A stretch of 64,000 bases of DNA from Saccharomycopsis fibuligera x Saccharomycopsis cf. fibuligera (GCA_001936135.1 CP012816.1:561501-625500), one strand, 5' to 3'; shown: positions 9,408 through 20,140, numbered from the stretch's first letter. Notes: generated from the sequence alone by a model not told the origin. Numbers and translations are program-made.

Positions 9408-10070
9408 ATGCCACATCTACAGCTCCTTGATACATACGTGGAGCGCTCGGTGTCGCTTCTTGAAGCCAGTCCTTCAGACACCCTCGTCTCCGTTACTTAC
9501 CACACCAAACCATCCTCGCACAGCAAGAAACAGAAGCAGCAGCAGCAAAAACAAAAGTTGGAAAAAGAAGAGCTAAAATCATCATATTCTTTCATCAGTT
9601 TCAAGACATACAACCCACATAGTGGGACCTGCTACAAATTCAAAACCAGCAAAGCTAAGGACCTTTCCAGAATATTGTCCGCTTTAGGACCTCGAGGCGT
9701 ACAATTCACCAAAACGAAAATCATAAAGAAAAGCCATGCCAAGGTGCAGGATAGTCAGGACTCAAAAGTGACAAAATCAATAACAATTGAAAAGAAAGAC
9801 AGCGAACATCTCGATAAACTAAAACAAACGTTGGAGGAAAAATACATTGTTCATGGTAAAGGGTTCGCTAGCTTGATGACCAATACTGAATTCCAATCTG
9901 AAGAGCCAGAGAATGGGGCAGCATCAGCCTCAACTGCAGAACCAACTTCCGCCATTGGAAATAACACGCCGGTTGCTGAAGGTATTGGAGCAGATACAAA
10001 AACAGAGACCGTTGTAGCTGGTGCATCAAAGAAGAAAAATAAAAAGGGCAAAAAGAAGGGCAAGAAATGA
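9408..10070 (+). CDS. SRP21: Signal recognition particle subunit Srp21 (SRP9-like)
   Basis: Srp21 is the fungal counterpart of SRP9 in the Alu domain of the signal recognition particle, which targets ribosome-nascent chain complexes to the ER. The 220 residues include the SRP9/21 domain (about 1-110, MPHLQLLDTYVERSVSLLEASPS and the KFKTSKAKDLSRILSALGPRGVQF strand-helix core). The domain is interrupted by a KKQKQQQQKQK insertion. A second conserved block follows (KKDSEHLDKLKQTLEEKY), then an alanine/threonine-rich linker and a lysine-rich tail. The short basic tail resembles that of yeast Srp21 and may contact RNA. In S. cerevisiae SRP21 and SSH4 are near neighbours on chromosome XI, and both lie within 5 kb here. 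Confidence 0.9.
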   Translation: MPHLQLLDTYVERSVSLLEASPSDTLVSVTYHTKPSSHSKKQKQQQQKQKLEKEELKSSYSFISFKTYNPHSGTCYKFKTSKAKDLSRILSALGPRGVQFTKTKIIKKSHAKVQDSQDSKVTKSITIEKKDSEHLDKLKQTLEEKYIVHGKGFASLMTNTEFQSEEPENGAASASTAEPTSAIGNNTPVAEGIGADTKTETVVAGASKKKNKKGKKKGKK

Positions 10071-10624
10071 GTAAGGGCAATGTGGCTATTAATTTAGTGG
10101 AAAGTAAAATCTTTTGAATTGAAATGCATTATGACTCGTGATAGTATTTGTTCGGTATTTTTTTTTTTTTTTTTCATTTTAAATTTTCTTGTATTTGATT
10201 CACTTACTAGCATTAGCAATTTTAAATGCAAAGTACATTTACGAGTTTTATCACTTTTCATTCCGTAAATGGCAAATGAAAATTTAGTATCATTTGACGT
10301 TACTAATTTCTATAATTTTCACAATATATTATTGAGTATAAAACAGTGCCTATAATATCTACAAATTATATGAAGAGAAATCATAATGGATTAGAGATTG
10401 AAAAATAAAGTATACATATGTACGTTAGTCATAAAAGATAAAAACAAGAGCTGCTAGATAAAAATAAAAAAATAAATAAAAAAATAAAAACAGAGGCATA
10501 TATAAACAGAAATTATAGTAAAGCAAGTAACAGAAATGAAGAGCATGAGAAGGTGAGCTTTCAAAATGAGTGAACTATGGCGAAACAAAATGAACCGAGA
10601 TCTAAAAAAATATAGTTAAACAAC
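10071..10624. other. Convergent intergenic region SRP21/NFS1
   Basis: No gene seen. Very AT-rich, with a T-run at about 10158-10174 and A/T-rich runs (AAATAAAAAAATAAATAAAA-like) near 10460-10490 that could serve 3' end formation on both strands. Confidence 0.55.
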
Positions 10625-12058
10625 TTAGTGGCCTGACCATTCAATACTATTCAAATCAATACCTTCTTGCTTCATTTCCCAAAGAGGACTCAATTCTCTC
10701 AAGAAGTGCACTCTCTTGTGGATAGCATCAATGACATAATCAATTTCTTCTTCGGTAGTAAATCTACCGATACCGAATCTGATGGAAGAATGGGCCAAAG
10801 CATCATCAGCACCCAATGCATGTAAAACGTAAGATGGTTCTAAGGAAGCAGAAGTACATGCAGAACCAGAACTAAGAGCAATATCATTCAATGCCATCAA
10901 TAATGATTCACCTTCAATGTATGCAAAAGAAATATTGATACAGCCAGGAAATCTGTGATCCGGGGAACCGTTCAACAAAGTGTCTTCAATAGAAAGCAAA
11001 CCGTTCTTTAATTTTTCTGACAAGTAGTTGATATGTTTAGAGTCATATTCCCGCTCTTCGGCCATCAATTTAGCAGCTTCACCAAATCCCACCACCAATG
11101 GTGGAGCCAAAGTACCAGATCTTAAGCCCCTTTCTTGACCACCCCCAGTAATTATTGGGTCCATTCTTACTCTTGGTCTTCTTCTCATGTAAAGCGCACC
11201 CATACCTTTTGGACCATAAATTTTGTGAGATGAAATACTCATCAAATCAATATTCATCTTGTTAACATCTAATGGAACCTTACCATAAGCTTGAGCACAG
11301 TCAGTGTGGAAAAACACTTTATTCTTTTTGCAAATTCTTCCAATTTCTTCTAATGGTTGTATAACACCAATTTCATTATTAACACCCATCACCGATACCA
11401 AACAAGTATCTTTTCTAATTGCTTTTTCCAACTGTTCTAAGTCCACTAAACCATCAGTGCGTACTGGCAAGTACGTTACATCAAAACCTTCATCTTGCAA
11501 ATGTCTAGCAGAGTTTAAAACACATTTATGTTCAGTCTGCACAGTAATAATATGCTTTTTAGTGGATTTATAAAATCTTGGCACACCCTTAATGGCCATG
11601 TTGTTGGATTCAGTAGCACCGGAGGTGAAAATAATTTCCTTCGGATCAGCACCAATGATATCAGCGACATGCTTTCTAGCCTTTTCCACTTCTTTATCAG
11701 TTTCCCAGCCGTATGCGTGTGTTCTAGAGTGAGGGTTACCATAAAGCCCAGTATAGAATTTTAACATTGTATCAAGCACCCTTGGATCTGTTGGGGTAGT
11801 GGCTTGCATGTCCAAATAAATTGGTCTGGTGCCGGCAGTTGGATCAGTTTGGAACGCATTCTTGAGCATTTCTTTCCCTGTAGGAGGAACTTTCTTGCTC
11901 AAGTCAAATGAAGGACCATCTGAAGTTGGAGTGGCTAATGAGGATCTCACCGAGTTACTAATCAATCTCTTGGAGAAGCAATTGCTCCCGGCAACAGCCT
12001 TGGATGTGGCGGCAAGCACCTTGGTCTGTTTAAATGGAATAGACAAGTTTCTTAACAT
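10625..12058 (-). CDS. NFS1: Mitochondrial cysteine desulfurase Nfs1
   Basis: Nfs1 removes sulfur from cysteine with pyridoxal phosphate and delivers it as persulfide to the Isu scaffold for Fe-S cluster assembly in the mitochondrial matrix. It also feeds tRNA thiolation. The 477 residues start with an arginine/lysine/serine-rich mitochondrial presequence (about 1-45, almost no acidic residues). The class V aminotransferase fold follows. Lys279 in [10 protein letters not shown] is the PLP lysine, and Cys401 in SGSACTSAS is the persulfide-forming cysteine. The conserved C-terminus ends EWSGH. Length and motifs look complete. A TCACGTG motif lies upstream at 12267-12273. Confidence 0.97.
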   Translation of the reverse strand: MLRNLSIPFKQTKVLAATSKAVAGSNCFSKRLISNSVRSSLATPTSDGPSFDLSKKVPPTGKEMLKNAFQTDPTAGTRPIYLDMQATTPTDPRVLDTMLKFYTGLYGNPHSRTHAYGWETDKEVEKARKHVADIIGADPKEIIFTSGATESNNMAIKGVPRFYKSTKKHIITVQTEHKCVLNSARHLQDEGFDVTYLPVRTDGLVDLEQLEKAIRKDTCLVSVMGVNNEIGVIQPLEEIGRICKKNKVFFHTDCAQAYGKVPLDVNKMNIDLMSISSHKIYGPKGMGALYMRRRPRVRMDPIITGGGQERGLRSGTLAPPLVVGFGEAAKLMAEEREYDSKHINYLSEKLKNGLLSIEDTLLNGSPDHRFPGCINISFAYIEGESLLMALNDIALSSGSACTSASLEPSYVLHALGADDALAHSSIRFGIGRFTTEEEIDYVIDAIHKRVHFLRELSPLWEMKQEGIDLNSIEWSGH

Positions 12059-12444
12059 TGTGTATTGCAGATTAATCCAAGAAACAAAGTATAAGAAAAG
12101 TCTCTAGTGAATAAATTATAAACGGAACAAAAACAAAAACAAAAACTTTCAGTTCACTGGAGCTGACGATGATAACTTTTTATTTTTATATCAGTTGCCA
12201 GTTCGGATTTTCAGTGGGAAAAAGAAAGGAGGAGATGATTCAAGTAGGGTAGCCCTTTGTGATCAGTCACGTGTAAATTCCGATAACCGGAAATATCTTA
12301 ATTAGGAATAATTGCGGAGAACGACAGTAGACCAATGACAACAGGATCCAATATTACAAGCCAACTTCACATTAAACAAATTTATTCAAAACACTAAGCG
12401 GAACTAAACAAATGAAGAGAAAGTACAGAAAAATAAAATGCTAA
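12059..12444. other. NFS1 upstream / RLP7 downstream region
   Basis: A 386-bp spacer between two genes on the same strand. A CACGTG site with a preceding T (12267-12273) lies about 210 bp upstream of the NFS1 ATG and is a candidate Cbf1-type site. I see no gene. Confidence 0.45.
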
Positions 12445-13320
12445 TCAATTCTGGTTGGCAACATACTGATCAATATCAATCTCTACTAATGGCGCACTAC
12501 CTCTGTTATTCACTGGGTTGCTGTCCTTCTGTTCCTGGATTTCAATTCTCTTCAATTTGGACATTGGACCCCAGCCTGTCACTGGAGGAGCTAGTTGAAA
12601 TGGTCTGAGAAAATTCATCACCTGTTTAAAGTTTTCACCCAAAGTGTAAATTTCGTGCACCAAATCTTCGGTACAGATAATACCGTAATCACCAAGTTTT
12701 TCTTCAATAATAGTGTTGTCATCCAATAACACTTGCTTTTTAGCATTATTGTTTGCTTCATCTTCAACAGTAACAGTGGCTCTCTTTTGAATAAGCTCGC
12801 GCACTGTGATCAAGTTTGGAGTACCTATCACAATGTATGGGGCCACAAGCTTCAACAACGGCAACACAGTTGGGGTCAACTTAACAAAGGTACCAAAGTT
12901 GGAGTGTTCCAATCTCAATGCTTGCAAAACTTTTTTAGCCTTCGAGGGAATTTTGGCGTTGTTTGGTGATCTGACTCTAGCAACAAGCAACAACTTTGGT
13001 TTCTCGTCCCAGGCCTCGTGGTGAACTTCTTGGTCAGCGACATTATCGACGGCAGCGGACACCAACTTTATCTTTTGGTCGGCATTCTTTTCGATCTTAG
13101 CAACTCTGCTAACTCTCTTAAGTTCCTTCTTACTGGAGTATTTTTTGGCAAGAATGGTTTCTGCTCTGACAAACTTGTTCTTCTTGGCTTTGTTTTTTCT
13201 CAACTGGTCTTCAATTCTCTTTCTGGCGGCCTCTTGCTTCTCCAACCTTATTCTGTCGGCATTCTTTCTCTTTTTCAAAAGGATCTCTGGGTTAGAGTTG
13301 AGCTTTGCTGGTTCGGACAT
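12445..13320 (-). CDS. RLP7: Ribosome biogenesis protein Rlp7 (uL30/L7-like)
   Basis: Rlp7 is a nucleolar assembly factor related to ribosomal protein L7. It acts in 27S pre-rRNA processing of the large subunit. The 291 residues open with MSEPAKLNSNPEILLKKRKNADR, the block that distinguishes Rlp7 from Rpl7, followed by a long basic helix (about 15-85). The uL30-like domain spans about 110-250 (ARVRSPNNAKIPSKAKKVLQ, LKLVAPYIVIGTPNL, EKLGDYGIICTEDLVHEI). The C-terminus APLVEIDIDQYVANQN also matches Rlp7. I start at the ATG at 13318-13320 because homology begins there; the open frame upstream starts only at a non-ATG codon. The gene is divergent from SSH4. Confidence 0.93.
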   Translation of the reverse strand: MSEPAKLNSNPEILLKKRKNADRIRLEKQEAARKRIEDQLRKNKAKKNKFVRAETILAKKYSSKKELKRVSRVAKIEKNADQKIKLVSAAVDNVADQEVHHEAWDEKPKLLLVARVRSPNNAKIPSKAKKVLQALRLEHSNFGTFVKLTPTVLPLLKLVAPYIVIGTPNLITVRELIQKRATVTVEDEANNNAKKQVLLDDNTIIEEKLGDYGIICTEDLVHEIYTLGENFKQVMNFLRPFQLAPPVTGWGPMSKLKRIEIQEQKDSNPVNNRGSAPLVEIDIDQYVANQN

Positions 13321-13643
13321 GGCGTATGTGATATTATATAGATAGTATATGCTGAAGGGCTGGTACAAGCGAAAGTAGCAGAATACTATAGACTAGAGAT
13401 GAAGGCTAGAAACAGAATATTTCACTAAGAAATAATAATAAAAAAAAAATTTTCTTTTCCTGCAGCCAGAGATGAGGTCACATGCTGTCACATGCCCATC
13501 TCTTTTCTGTCGCGCGATATGCTGCAAAATAAAGGAAAACAACAAAATAGCGAAAACGACAGCCGTTGACAGCGTTAAGCATGATGCTGTCAAACAGCAT
13601 AGCACAATTATAGCACAATACAAGGCCATATATCTACTAAAAA
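13321..13643. promoter_or_regulatory. Divergent promoter region RLP7/SSH4
   Basis: A 323-bp spacer with an A-run near 13440-13449. No TATA or known site is clear to me. Short repeated GCTGTCA elements occur near 13480-13590. Confidence 0.4.
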
Positions 13644-15827
13644 ATGCCCGCTATAGGCCATTTGTGGGCAGCAGCTACCTCTGCTGCCCGCTTTCAACCG
13701 AATATTGTTCCTCCTTCACCACTGCCATCAGAATTCAGCGCCCAGGGCGACTCTATTGACTGGGACGACGCGGGGGTCAATCTCGCCTTAATCATCGTGC
13801 TCTCCTCGTCGTTGGGAGCTCTCACCATCGCCCTTTTAGTCATCGGGATCTATTTCATTTGCCTTTACACTACCGGTACTGGTCAGTCGTCATTGTTTCT
13901 TGCCCTGAACTTCTCTGCGTCAGGTCAGTTTGCTGACGAAGAAGCCTTGCGTCAAGAAGAAGAGCTGCTTCTTCCGCTTTTGCCCAAAGCCGACCAATTG
14001 TACTACAAACGTGGCAAGTCTTTCGAAGAATTATATCCTCCAAGTACTGCAAAAATGGGCAAAGAAATAACGGCTATTCAACAGCAGCAGATTGATGATC
14101 GTGGCTTGGACGCTTTCCATTTTGAACAAGATGCCAATGAGCCACTTGCCCCCAACTATGCAGTCGAAGATAAGACGGACATATTGTTTACTTCCAATAA
14201 TCCCAGCTCAGCAATGTTGAATTTTCCCTTACCGGTCAAGTCAAGAGAAAGAGATACTATTTATTTTGAAGTCAAGTTGTTTGAATTGCCAGGGTACTAT
14301 CTTTCACAATCCAACAACAATAATGCCGCCGCTGGTGATGATGAAATAACAGATAGAAGCAAGTTGGAAACTTCAGTAGAGCCAGTGTTTGATATTGGCC
14401 TTGTCTCCAAGCCATATCCAAATTTCAGGCTCCCAGGCTACAACAAATACTCCGTCTCTTACGAAAATACTGGTAAAGTTCGCATCAACCGCCCCTTTGA
14501 TAATGCTCCTGAAATATTACCAAAACTTGCTGAAGGTGATGTCATCGGAGTTGGATTCCGTCCTGCTACTGGCTCTGTGTTTTTCACCCGCAACGGTAAG
14601 AAGCTCTACGACATCATTCATGGCATGAAACTTAATTTATATCCAGCAATAGGTGCACAAAACTGTCAAGGTTACCGATTCCAAGTGAATCTAGGTCAGC
14701 TTGGATTTGTATTCATTGAAGCAAATGTTAAAAAATGGGGATTAGCAAAAAATTATGGCACACTTGGTGCTCCACCAGCATACGGTGTCGAAGAAGAAGA
14801 GGAGTACACCTTGATTGCTAAAGGTGATCCTATACCTCCTAGCTATCCATCACAAGAGGATTTCTTTGGTCATCTTTCCAAAACGAAGTCTATAGCGAAT
14901 GAGACCACACCATTGCTCATAGACACAAATGCCACCAATACTAGCTACACCAACAACGTTAACCATCGCGACAACAGCAGCAACAATAACAACAACAACA
15001 ATGCTGTCTCAATAACCCCAGCACTGAAACCACCAAGTTATTCCTCAGCAGATGAATCGCTTGTGGATGCTGCGGCATTGAAAGACAAAGAGTTACGAAA
15101 TGAAGAGGAAGCACAAGAAAGACATCAGACTCCGGACTCGCATGTTGATCTAAGACTGAGATTATATGAGCAAAGATCTACAGAGTATGGTTATGAAGAT
15201 ACAGTGGATTTTGACAAGCAAGAGCCTGCAGTAGCCGCCGCTAATGAGCCATCGGGGAATTTGTATGGGTATAGCCACTACCATAATCATCATACCAATA
15301 GCAACAATGAAGGTACTTCAGCACAGCTAGTACTGAAGAACAGAAGTGCGTACTCGAAATTTCAATCTTATCTGAGATCTGATAGCAAAGGAAGTAGAGC
15401 TGGAAGTGTTAACAAAGCTGGAAGCTTAAATGTTCAAAAGACCGACGCGCTGAAAAATGATTGTACAGATCAACAGGAAGAAGCCACTTTGAGCTCAGAA
15501 TCACAGCGTAATGGTAATGATACTAGTCTTGACGTTGCCTCTAATTCTGCAGATTCGATGAATCCTTTCGCCAAATCTTCTCCGTCGCTTCCCGAAGCGA
15601 ATGCCAAAAGTACTACAGTTTTCAATTCAGCTGTCAGCTCTGCTCCTAGCCCTTCTGGTGACTTAATTTCTAATACTACTAGTGCAGATTTGAGCGAAAT
15701 TTTCAAGGTCAAGTCAAAGTCTCCATCGTCACGAGGTAGCAGCAGCCGTAGGTCAAAGAACAGCAAAAAGCCAAAACGCAAAGGCCGCAAAGGAAAGAAG
15801 AAGCTGAAGCTGGGCACGACTTTTTGA
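13644..15827 (+). CDS. SSH4: Ssh4/Ear1-type SPRY membrane adaptor for Rsp5
   Basis: Ssh4/Ear1 proteins recruit the ubiquitin ligase Rsp5 to membrane cargo at endosomes and the vacuole. The 727 residues show one transmembrane helix near the N-terminus (about 45-75, ALIIVLSSSLGALTIALLVIG). A SPRY domain spans about 165-360 (FDIGLVSKPYPNFRLPG, YSVSYENTGKVRIN, GDVIGVGFRPATGSVFFTRNGKK). Three PY motifs follow: PPAY at 377-380, PPSY at 398-401 and PPSY at 463-466, the expected Rsp5 WW-domain ligands. The long tail is rich in Asn and Ser and ends in a basic stretch. S. cerevisiae Ssh4 has 579 residues, so the tail is extended. SRP21, its S. cerevisiae neighbour, lies 3.6 kb away. Confidence 0.92.
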   Translation: MPAIGHLWAAATSAARFQPNIVPPSPLPSEFSAQGDSIDWDDAGVNLALIIVLSSSLGALTIALLVIGIYFICLYTTGTGQSSLFLALNFSASGQFADEEALRQEEELLLPLLPKADQLYYKRGKSFEELYPPSTAKMGKEITAIQQQQIDDRGLDAFHFEQDANEPLAPNYAVEDKTDILFTSNNPSSAMLNFPLPVKSRERDTIYFEVKLFELPGYYLSQSNNNNAAAGDDEITDRSKLETSVEPVFDIGLVSKPYPNFRLPGYNKYSVSYENTGKVRINRPFDNAPEILPKLAEGDVIGVGFRPATGSVFFTRNGKKLYDIIHGMKLNLYPAIGAQNCQGYRFQVNLGQLGFVFIEANVKKWGLAKNYGTLGAPPAYGVEEEEEYTLIAKGDPIPPSYPSQEDFFGHLSKTKSIANETTPLLIDTNATNTSYTNNVNHRDNSSNNNNNNNAVSITPALKPPSYSSADESLVDAAALKDKELRNEEEAQERHQTPDSHVDLRLRLYEQRSTEYGYEDTVDFDKQEPAVAAANEPSGNLYGYSHYHNHHTNSNNEGTSAQLVLKNRSAYSKFQSYLRSDSKGSRAGSVNKAGSLNVQKTDALKNDCTDQQEEATLSSESQRNGNDTSLDVASNSADSMNPFAKSSPSLPEANAKSTTVFNSAVSSAPSPSGDLISNTTSADLSEIFKVKSKSPSSRGSSSRRSKNSKKPKRKGRKGKKKLKLGTTF

Positions 15828-17663
15828 CCGGTGACTGATAGTCGACTTTGCGTTTAGGGTTTGTCATGCTTATAATATACAAAGTGGCTTTTCTTTGGCA
15901 AGCGTCGACGGTCACAGTGTTTTACCTGTTAATATTTGCAAATTCTAGAGTTCTTTATGAGCATTTTGCCCGAATCTCCATCATTGAACATTGTTCTTGT
16001 GTTGTGTCATTTGCCTTTGTTTTTGTTTTTGTTTTTATTTTTTTTTCTTTGTTAGTTTTTGTTTTGTCTCTTTATGTGCTTGTTGCTGTCGTCTTTAATA
16101 CATTTTTCTGTTATTTTCTTCGTATCTTCCTTCTGTCATGCTTTAGGTTTGTTTCGTCTCTCGTTTTTGCCTCTTTCTTTGGTCTTTTCACAACTTTCCA
16201 AGGCGTTCACATCTTTCTGCCCTGATCGATTAACTTTCGTTGGCCCTACCTTTCTTGCTTCATAAAGTCCGTCTTCAGTTTTCCTTGCTCTCCCGTTGCC
16301 TACTCTGATTAATTTCTCTCTCAGTTTTTTTTCTACTTCCCTTTGTCTTTTTGTTGTATTTAGTTACATATATATTTTTCTCTGGTTCCTACACTTGTGA
16401 CTGTTTTGGCAGTTATGTAGGTTCAGGTATCTACTTACTTATTTTGCTCTTATTCCCGTAATGGATTACCATCGTTGGGCCACATTGGTTTTGGCTAGCC
16501 GTTGTTTGGTGTAGCCCCGAGCAGCCAACACACCTCTCCAATTTTGGGTACTCAACTGCTCGACCCATAAGCGTCATGCACCTGCTTACTAAACGTTCTC
16601 TAGATTCTTAGCAAGCTACAGCGAAATAAATGATACGTACAATTTACGATATCGCAAAGCAAGGAATTGAAATTGACGCTAAGTAACATTTGCTTCCCTA
16701 TTGTTCTAGCATATATACACACATAGCACCAACCAAAAAAATTGATGATTCAAACGACCTTAGAAGAACTAACAGCTCAAAAAAGCCGTTCGATGTGTCG
16801 AGATGTACGTCAATGTGGATTTTCAGCAAAGTGTGTGCATTATCTGCATGTAATGCGTTACGTTTTGCTCTTGTTTTCCAACGCAGGTTGTGTTTCAACC
16901 CACACCCTAATGCATAACAATGTACCCAAATTCTGAAGAGCGCATGAGGGTGCGCTCCAACATCGAAAACGTTTGACGCGAAAGTGAAAAAAAGAGAGGA
17001 AATCTTGCAAGGCTGAATTTCCGATAGGAAGTTTTCTTACTGGTATTTGAACTTTGTGTTGCCAAAGCAACTTTAGGCTCTTCGGGCGCAAGGTGCATGT
17101 TGATTGCCTTAAGTTATGGATAGCAGAATGTATAAAAAAAATAGATGTCGCACAACAATGTATTGTGTGCCAAATATACTGGTGGAAAAAGGGTGTAAAG
17201 GGCGAGAATTTCCAATGGTGTTCTCCTTTTCTTTCAGCTTGCAACTGCTGTAAGCTTACTAGTCTGTGTCAGACATGCATTCCACCTGATGGGTGCGTTC
17301 CTCGGCCGAGGATAAACTGCACCTTCAATTGCAAAAATGAGCTCGGTCGGAGTGCACACAAACAGTTGTACAGCAAATCCATTGTGATGTAACTGAGGCT
17401 GATGCCAGGAGCATTGACTTTCTTGCCTCTGGCATTAGTTGCAGGTTGGCCTCAGCATAGTAAACTGCTACTCTGTTTCGATTTACGTGTAGGTATTATG
17501 CATGGCACACTTGACGCAAAAATACTACTCCATTATTCATCCAAGCTGCAAAGGAAAAGATTGAAAACCGCACGCTCGCCTGCCAAACTCGGTCGCAAAG
17601 CGCAGCTTCTGTCGTCGTTATCACGGCTGAACGCCTACACTACTTAGCTGATACTTCATGCTA

Positions 17664-17723
17664 GACTGCCTGGTGCTAAACTGCCTGGTGCTAAACTGCC
17701 TAGTGCTAGACTGCCTAGTGCTA
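17664..17723. repeat. 15-bp tandem repeat, four units
   Basis: Four contiguous copies of a 15-bp unit, consensus RACTGCCTRGTGCTA, run from 17664 to 17723 with partial units on both sides. The units differ at two positions only. The period is a multiple of three, so the overlapping open frame reads a five-residue repeat (CLVLD/N). Not CRISPR: there are no spacers. Confidence 0.85.
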
Positions 17724-18411
17724 GACTGCGCACTACCGAATTTGTCCAGCACTCTGTTCTGGATTAAGCCTACCGATTTTCGGCTCAATAAGGGCAGGCC
17801 AGGAGAAAGTCCATTGGGAGCCAAAGGCTTTCGAGGCTTGTATATTAGGAGTACAGAGGACAAAAGGATAATGCAAAAAGATACTGCATTGACTCAAATG
17901 CCTCTCCAAGAACCCTGGGTGGTGTTTTGGAACCAGTTTCATCAAGAGAAAACGCAATTGCGAAGCAGAAACAACACAGCCTATGGACCAATTTTAAATA
18001 CCCGCATGTTGTCCAAAAGAGTCACTTGTGTCTCTGGCACTTCCGTTCACACGGTTTTTCAGTACAGCGGCTATTCGCTAGCGTTTGTTTTTAGTGGTGA
18101 TGGAAAACACCTCTTGCATCATCTGAATGTTGTACTTATGCGCTGTCGATCAAAAAATATCGCCCAGAAGGCAAGACCGACTCCAAATGTTTGCCATTGT
18201 TGGCTATTCAGCTCCATTATGTTTTGAATATGGAAAGCACGGAAATTGTGGAAATTCTCCATAATGTGTCGTAGCTCAATAGATCAAAGTCCTTCACGTC
18301 TTAGGTTAAATATAAAACATCGAAGTGACGCTGTTTTTTTCTAGGCTTTTATCTGGCCTCCTGCAGTGCTATTCGAAGTTTTGACATACATCCTACCTGT
18401 CCAGTTCCAGC

Positions 18412-18447
18412 GATAATTCTCCAAGTATTGTCGAGCCGGTTTGATAA
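18412..18447 (+). promoter_or_regulatory. Paired GATAA sites upstream of the permease
   Basis: GATAA occurs at 18412-18416 and 18443-18447, 31 bp apart and 110-145 bp before the ATG at 18556. GATAA pairs bind Gln3/Gat1-type factors in nitrogen-catabolite-regulated yeast promoters, and allantoate-family permeases are classic targets. The function here is inferred. Confidence 0.4.
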
Positions 18448-18555
18448 CCCTAATAGCTTGTAGGCGCACATTGCTGGAGGCACTTACAATAAAACTGCAG
18501 AAGCATACTCTTTTCATAACTTCAGTTCAATAACAATTCAAAACGGTAATTCACT

Positions 18556-20112
18556 ATGGATCCAAAACTACAGTTGAACTGGTTCTCCCAGGAGATAGAC
18601 AATAATGTGACCAGAGAAACAAATCTCAAATTTGGTGATTCGTCCGAGTTCACCGAAGTTGAATACCTCAGCGAAGAACTGAAAAATATCAAGGTTCAAG
18701 ATCTTGCTATACAGTATAACGTCAACCACCGCAAACTCATGTGGAAAGTGGATTTGTGTGTCGTGCCTACATTTGCCGTGCTCTATTTTCTTGCCTTTTT
18801 GAACAGATCTTCATTCGGCTTGGTTGTCATTGATGGCATTTTACAATCGCTAAATTTCACTGAGCTTCAATTTTGCGGCGCTTATGCTGCTTTCTTTGTG
18901 CCTTACTTGGTGCTACAATTTTTCTCTAATGTGCTTCTAAAGAATATTAGACCTCATTTCTGGATCAGCATCTCCGTGCTATTATATGGGGCCATCAGTC
19001 TCGCTAGCGGGTATGTAAAAACTTCTGGTGGCTACATTGCTTGTCAGGTTTTTCATGGTCTTTTCCAAGGGGCCACTGATACAGCTGTTTTTTACATTAT
19101 GGCACATTATTATGAGAGAAAAGAATCACAAAGACGGTTCAGTGCTATTTGCTCAGTGTCAACACTAGCAGGTATGGCAGGTAGTTTGATCAACTATTCG
19201 ATTAATAAAAATCTACTTGGTCGTAACGGACTCGAGCCTTGGAGATGGTTGTTGATAATTGAAGGGTCAGCTACCATGGGGATTGCGGTTTTATTATTCT
19301 TTGTGATTCCTGATTTCCCAGAAGGTGCAAGATTTTTCAACGATAACGAGACGTTGTTTATTGTCAAAAAATTGGAAGTATATTCCGGCAAGAGTGGATA
19401 CAACCTAGAATACTCCAAGAGTGAAATACTCAAAGCTGTGACCGATCCAATGATTTACTTGCCAGGGTTGGCTTCCTTCGGTATACAATACGCTTACTAT
19501 GGCTACTCTCTCTACGAACCAATTTTTGCCAAAGGATTAGGTTTTTCAGTGGAAAGATTGAATGCAAAGACATCATACATTTACGTGTGTGCATTCTTGT
19601 GGTGTATTGTCAACTCTTTCGCTTCTGACTATTTCCGCAACAGATTTAGCTTTTTGCTACTCAACTGTCTCATTTCCATGGCTGGGCTACTTTTCACATA
19701 CTGCAAAAACAAAATTGAGTTTCCGGATCACAAAAAATGGGCCGCCAGTTTCCTTATTGCTGCTGGTTCCTACAGCGCCATGCCAATATTACTCTGTTGG
19801 ACAACACTAAACATGTGTGGCCATTTGAGAAAGTCGGTAGCTATTTCTTTGGAAATCAGTATGGGTACTCTTGGTGGTTTAGTTGCCCTTTTTGCATTTC
19901 AAAAAAATGACACCTTCTTCCATCAAGGTATATTAACCGGGTTTTTCTTTGTCTTGTTTAGCGTATTGATGAGCATTGGCTACTTGGCAGTGCTTCATCG
20001 GGAGAACAAAAAAAAGAGAACTAGTTTATACAAAGACACTTTTGAACAATATTCAGAGAGAAAGAAGATCGTTTTGGGCGACAAAAGTCCAAACTTTGAT
20101 TACATGTACTAA
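18556..20112 (+). CDS. Allantoate/nicotinate-family MFS permease (Dal5/Tna1 type)
   Basis: A 518-residue major facilitator of the anion:cation symporter family (Dal5, Tna1, Seo1, Thi73, Vht1 and Fen2 relatives), expected in the plasma membrane. Substrates in this family are small organic anions such as allantoate, nicotinate, biotin and pantothenate; I cannot tell which applies. A soluble N-terminus of about 70 residues precedes twelve hydrophobic segments. The family signature WKVDLCVVPTFAVLYFLAFLNRSS opens TM1. GLFQGATDTAVFYIMAHYYERKE and EPWRWLLIIEGSATM are the usual TM4-6 motifs. The C-terminal tail is cytosolic and charged. Paired GATAA sites upstream suggest nitrogen control. It sits alone between two long gene-free stretches, a setting common for accessory transporters. 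Confidence 0.88.
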   Translation: MDPKLQLNWFSQEIDNNVTRETNLKFGDSSEFTEVEYLSEELKNIKVQDLAIQYNVNHRKLMWKVDLCVVPTFAVLYFLAFLNRSSFGLVVIDGILQSLNFTELQFCGAYAAFFVPYLVLQFFSNVLLKNIRPHFWISISVLLYGAISLASGYVKTSGGYIACQVFHGLFQGATDTAVFYIMAHYYERKESQRRFSAICSVSTLAGMAGSLINYSINKNLLGRNGLEPWRWLLIIEGSATMGIAVLLFFVIPDFPEGARFFNDNETLFIVKKLEVYSGKSGYNLEYSKSEILKAVTDPMIYLPGLASFGIQYAYYGYSLYEPIFAKGLGFSVERLNAKTSYIYVCAFLWCIVNSFASDYFRNRFSFLLLNCLISMAGLLFTYCKNKIEFPDHKKWAASFLIAAGSYSAMPILLCWTTLNMCGHLRKSVAISLEISMGTLGGLVALFAFQKNDTFFHQGILTGFFFVLFSVLMSIGYLAVLHRENKKKRTSLYKDTFEQYSERKKIVLGDKSPNFDYMY

Positions 20113-20140
20113 TAGGGCGATTTTTTTTGGTTAGTTTATT

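Larger units (their letters stand above)
15828..18555. other. Long gene-free region upstream of the permease
   Basis: No gene I can support in 2.7 kb. Bases 15985-16420 are strongly pyrimidine-rich on the plus strand (TTTTTG repeats), a plausible long 3' region for SSH4. From about 16500 to 18300 composition is mixed, and several frames of 60-190 codons stay open without resemblance to any family I know. One of them, 17658-18227, begins in the 15-bp tandem repeat. A 12-bp palindrome CCTCGGCCGAGG is at 17300-17311. The last 150 bp form the permease promoter. Confidence 0.5.

Noticed and set aside
16690-17392. Possible degraded gene with cysteine-rich translations
   Set aside because: No frame is long or shows a recognisable motif, and the competing frames on both strands are equally good.
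17664-17723. CRISPR-like array
   Set aside because: Units are contiguous without spacers and the genome is eukaryotic.
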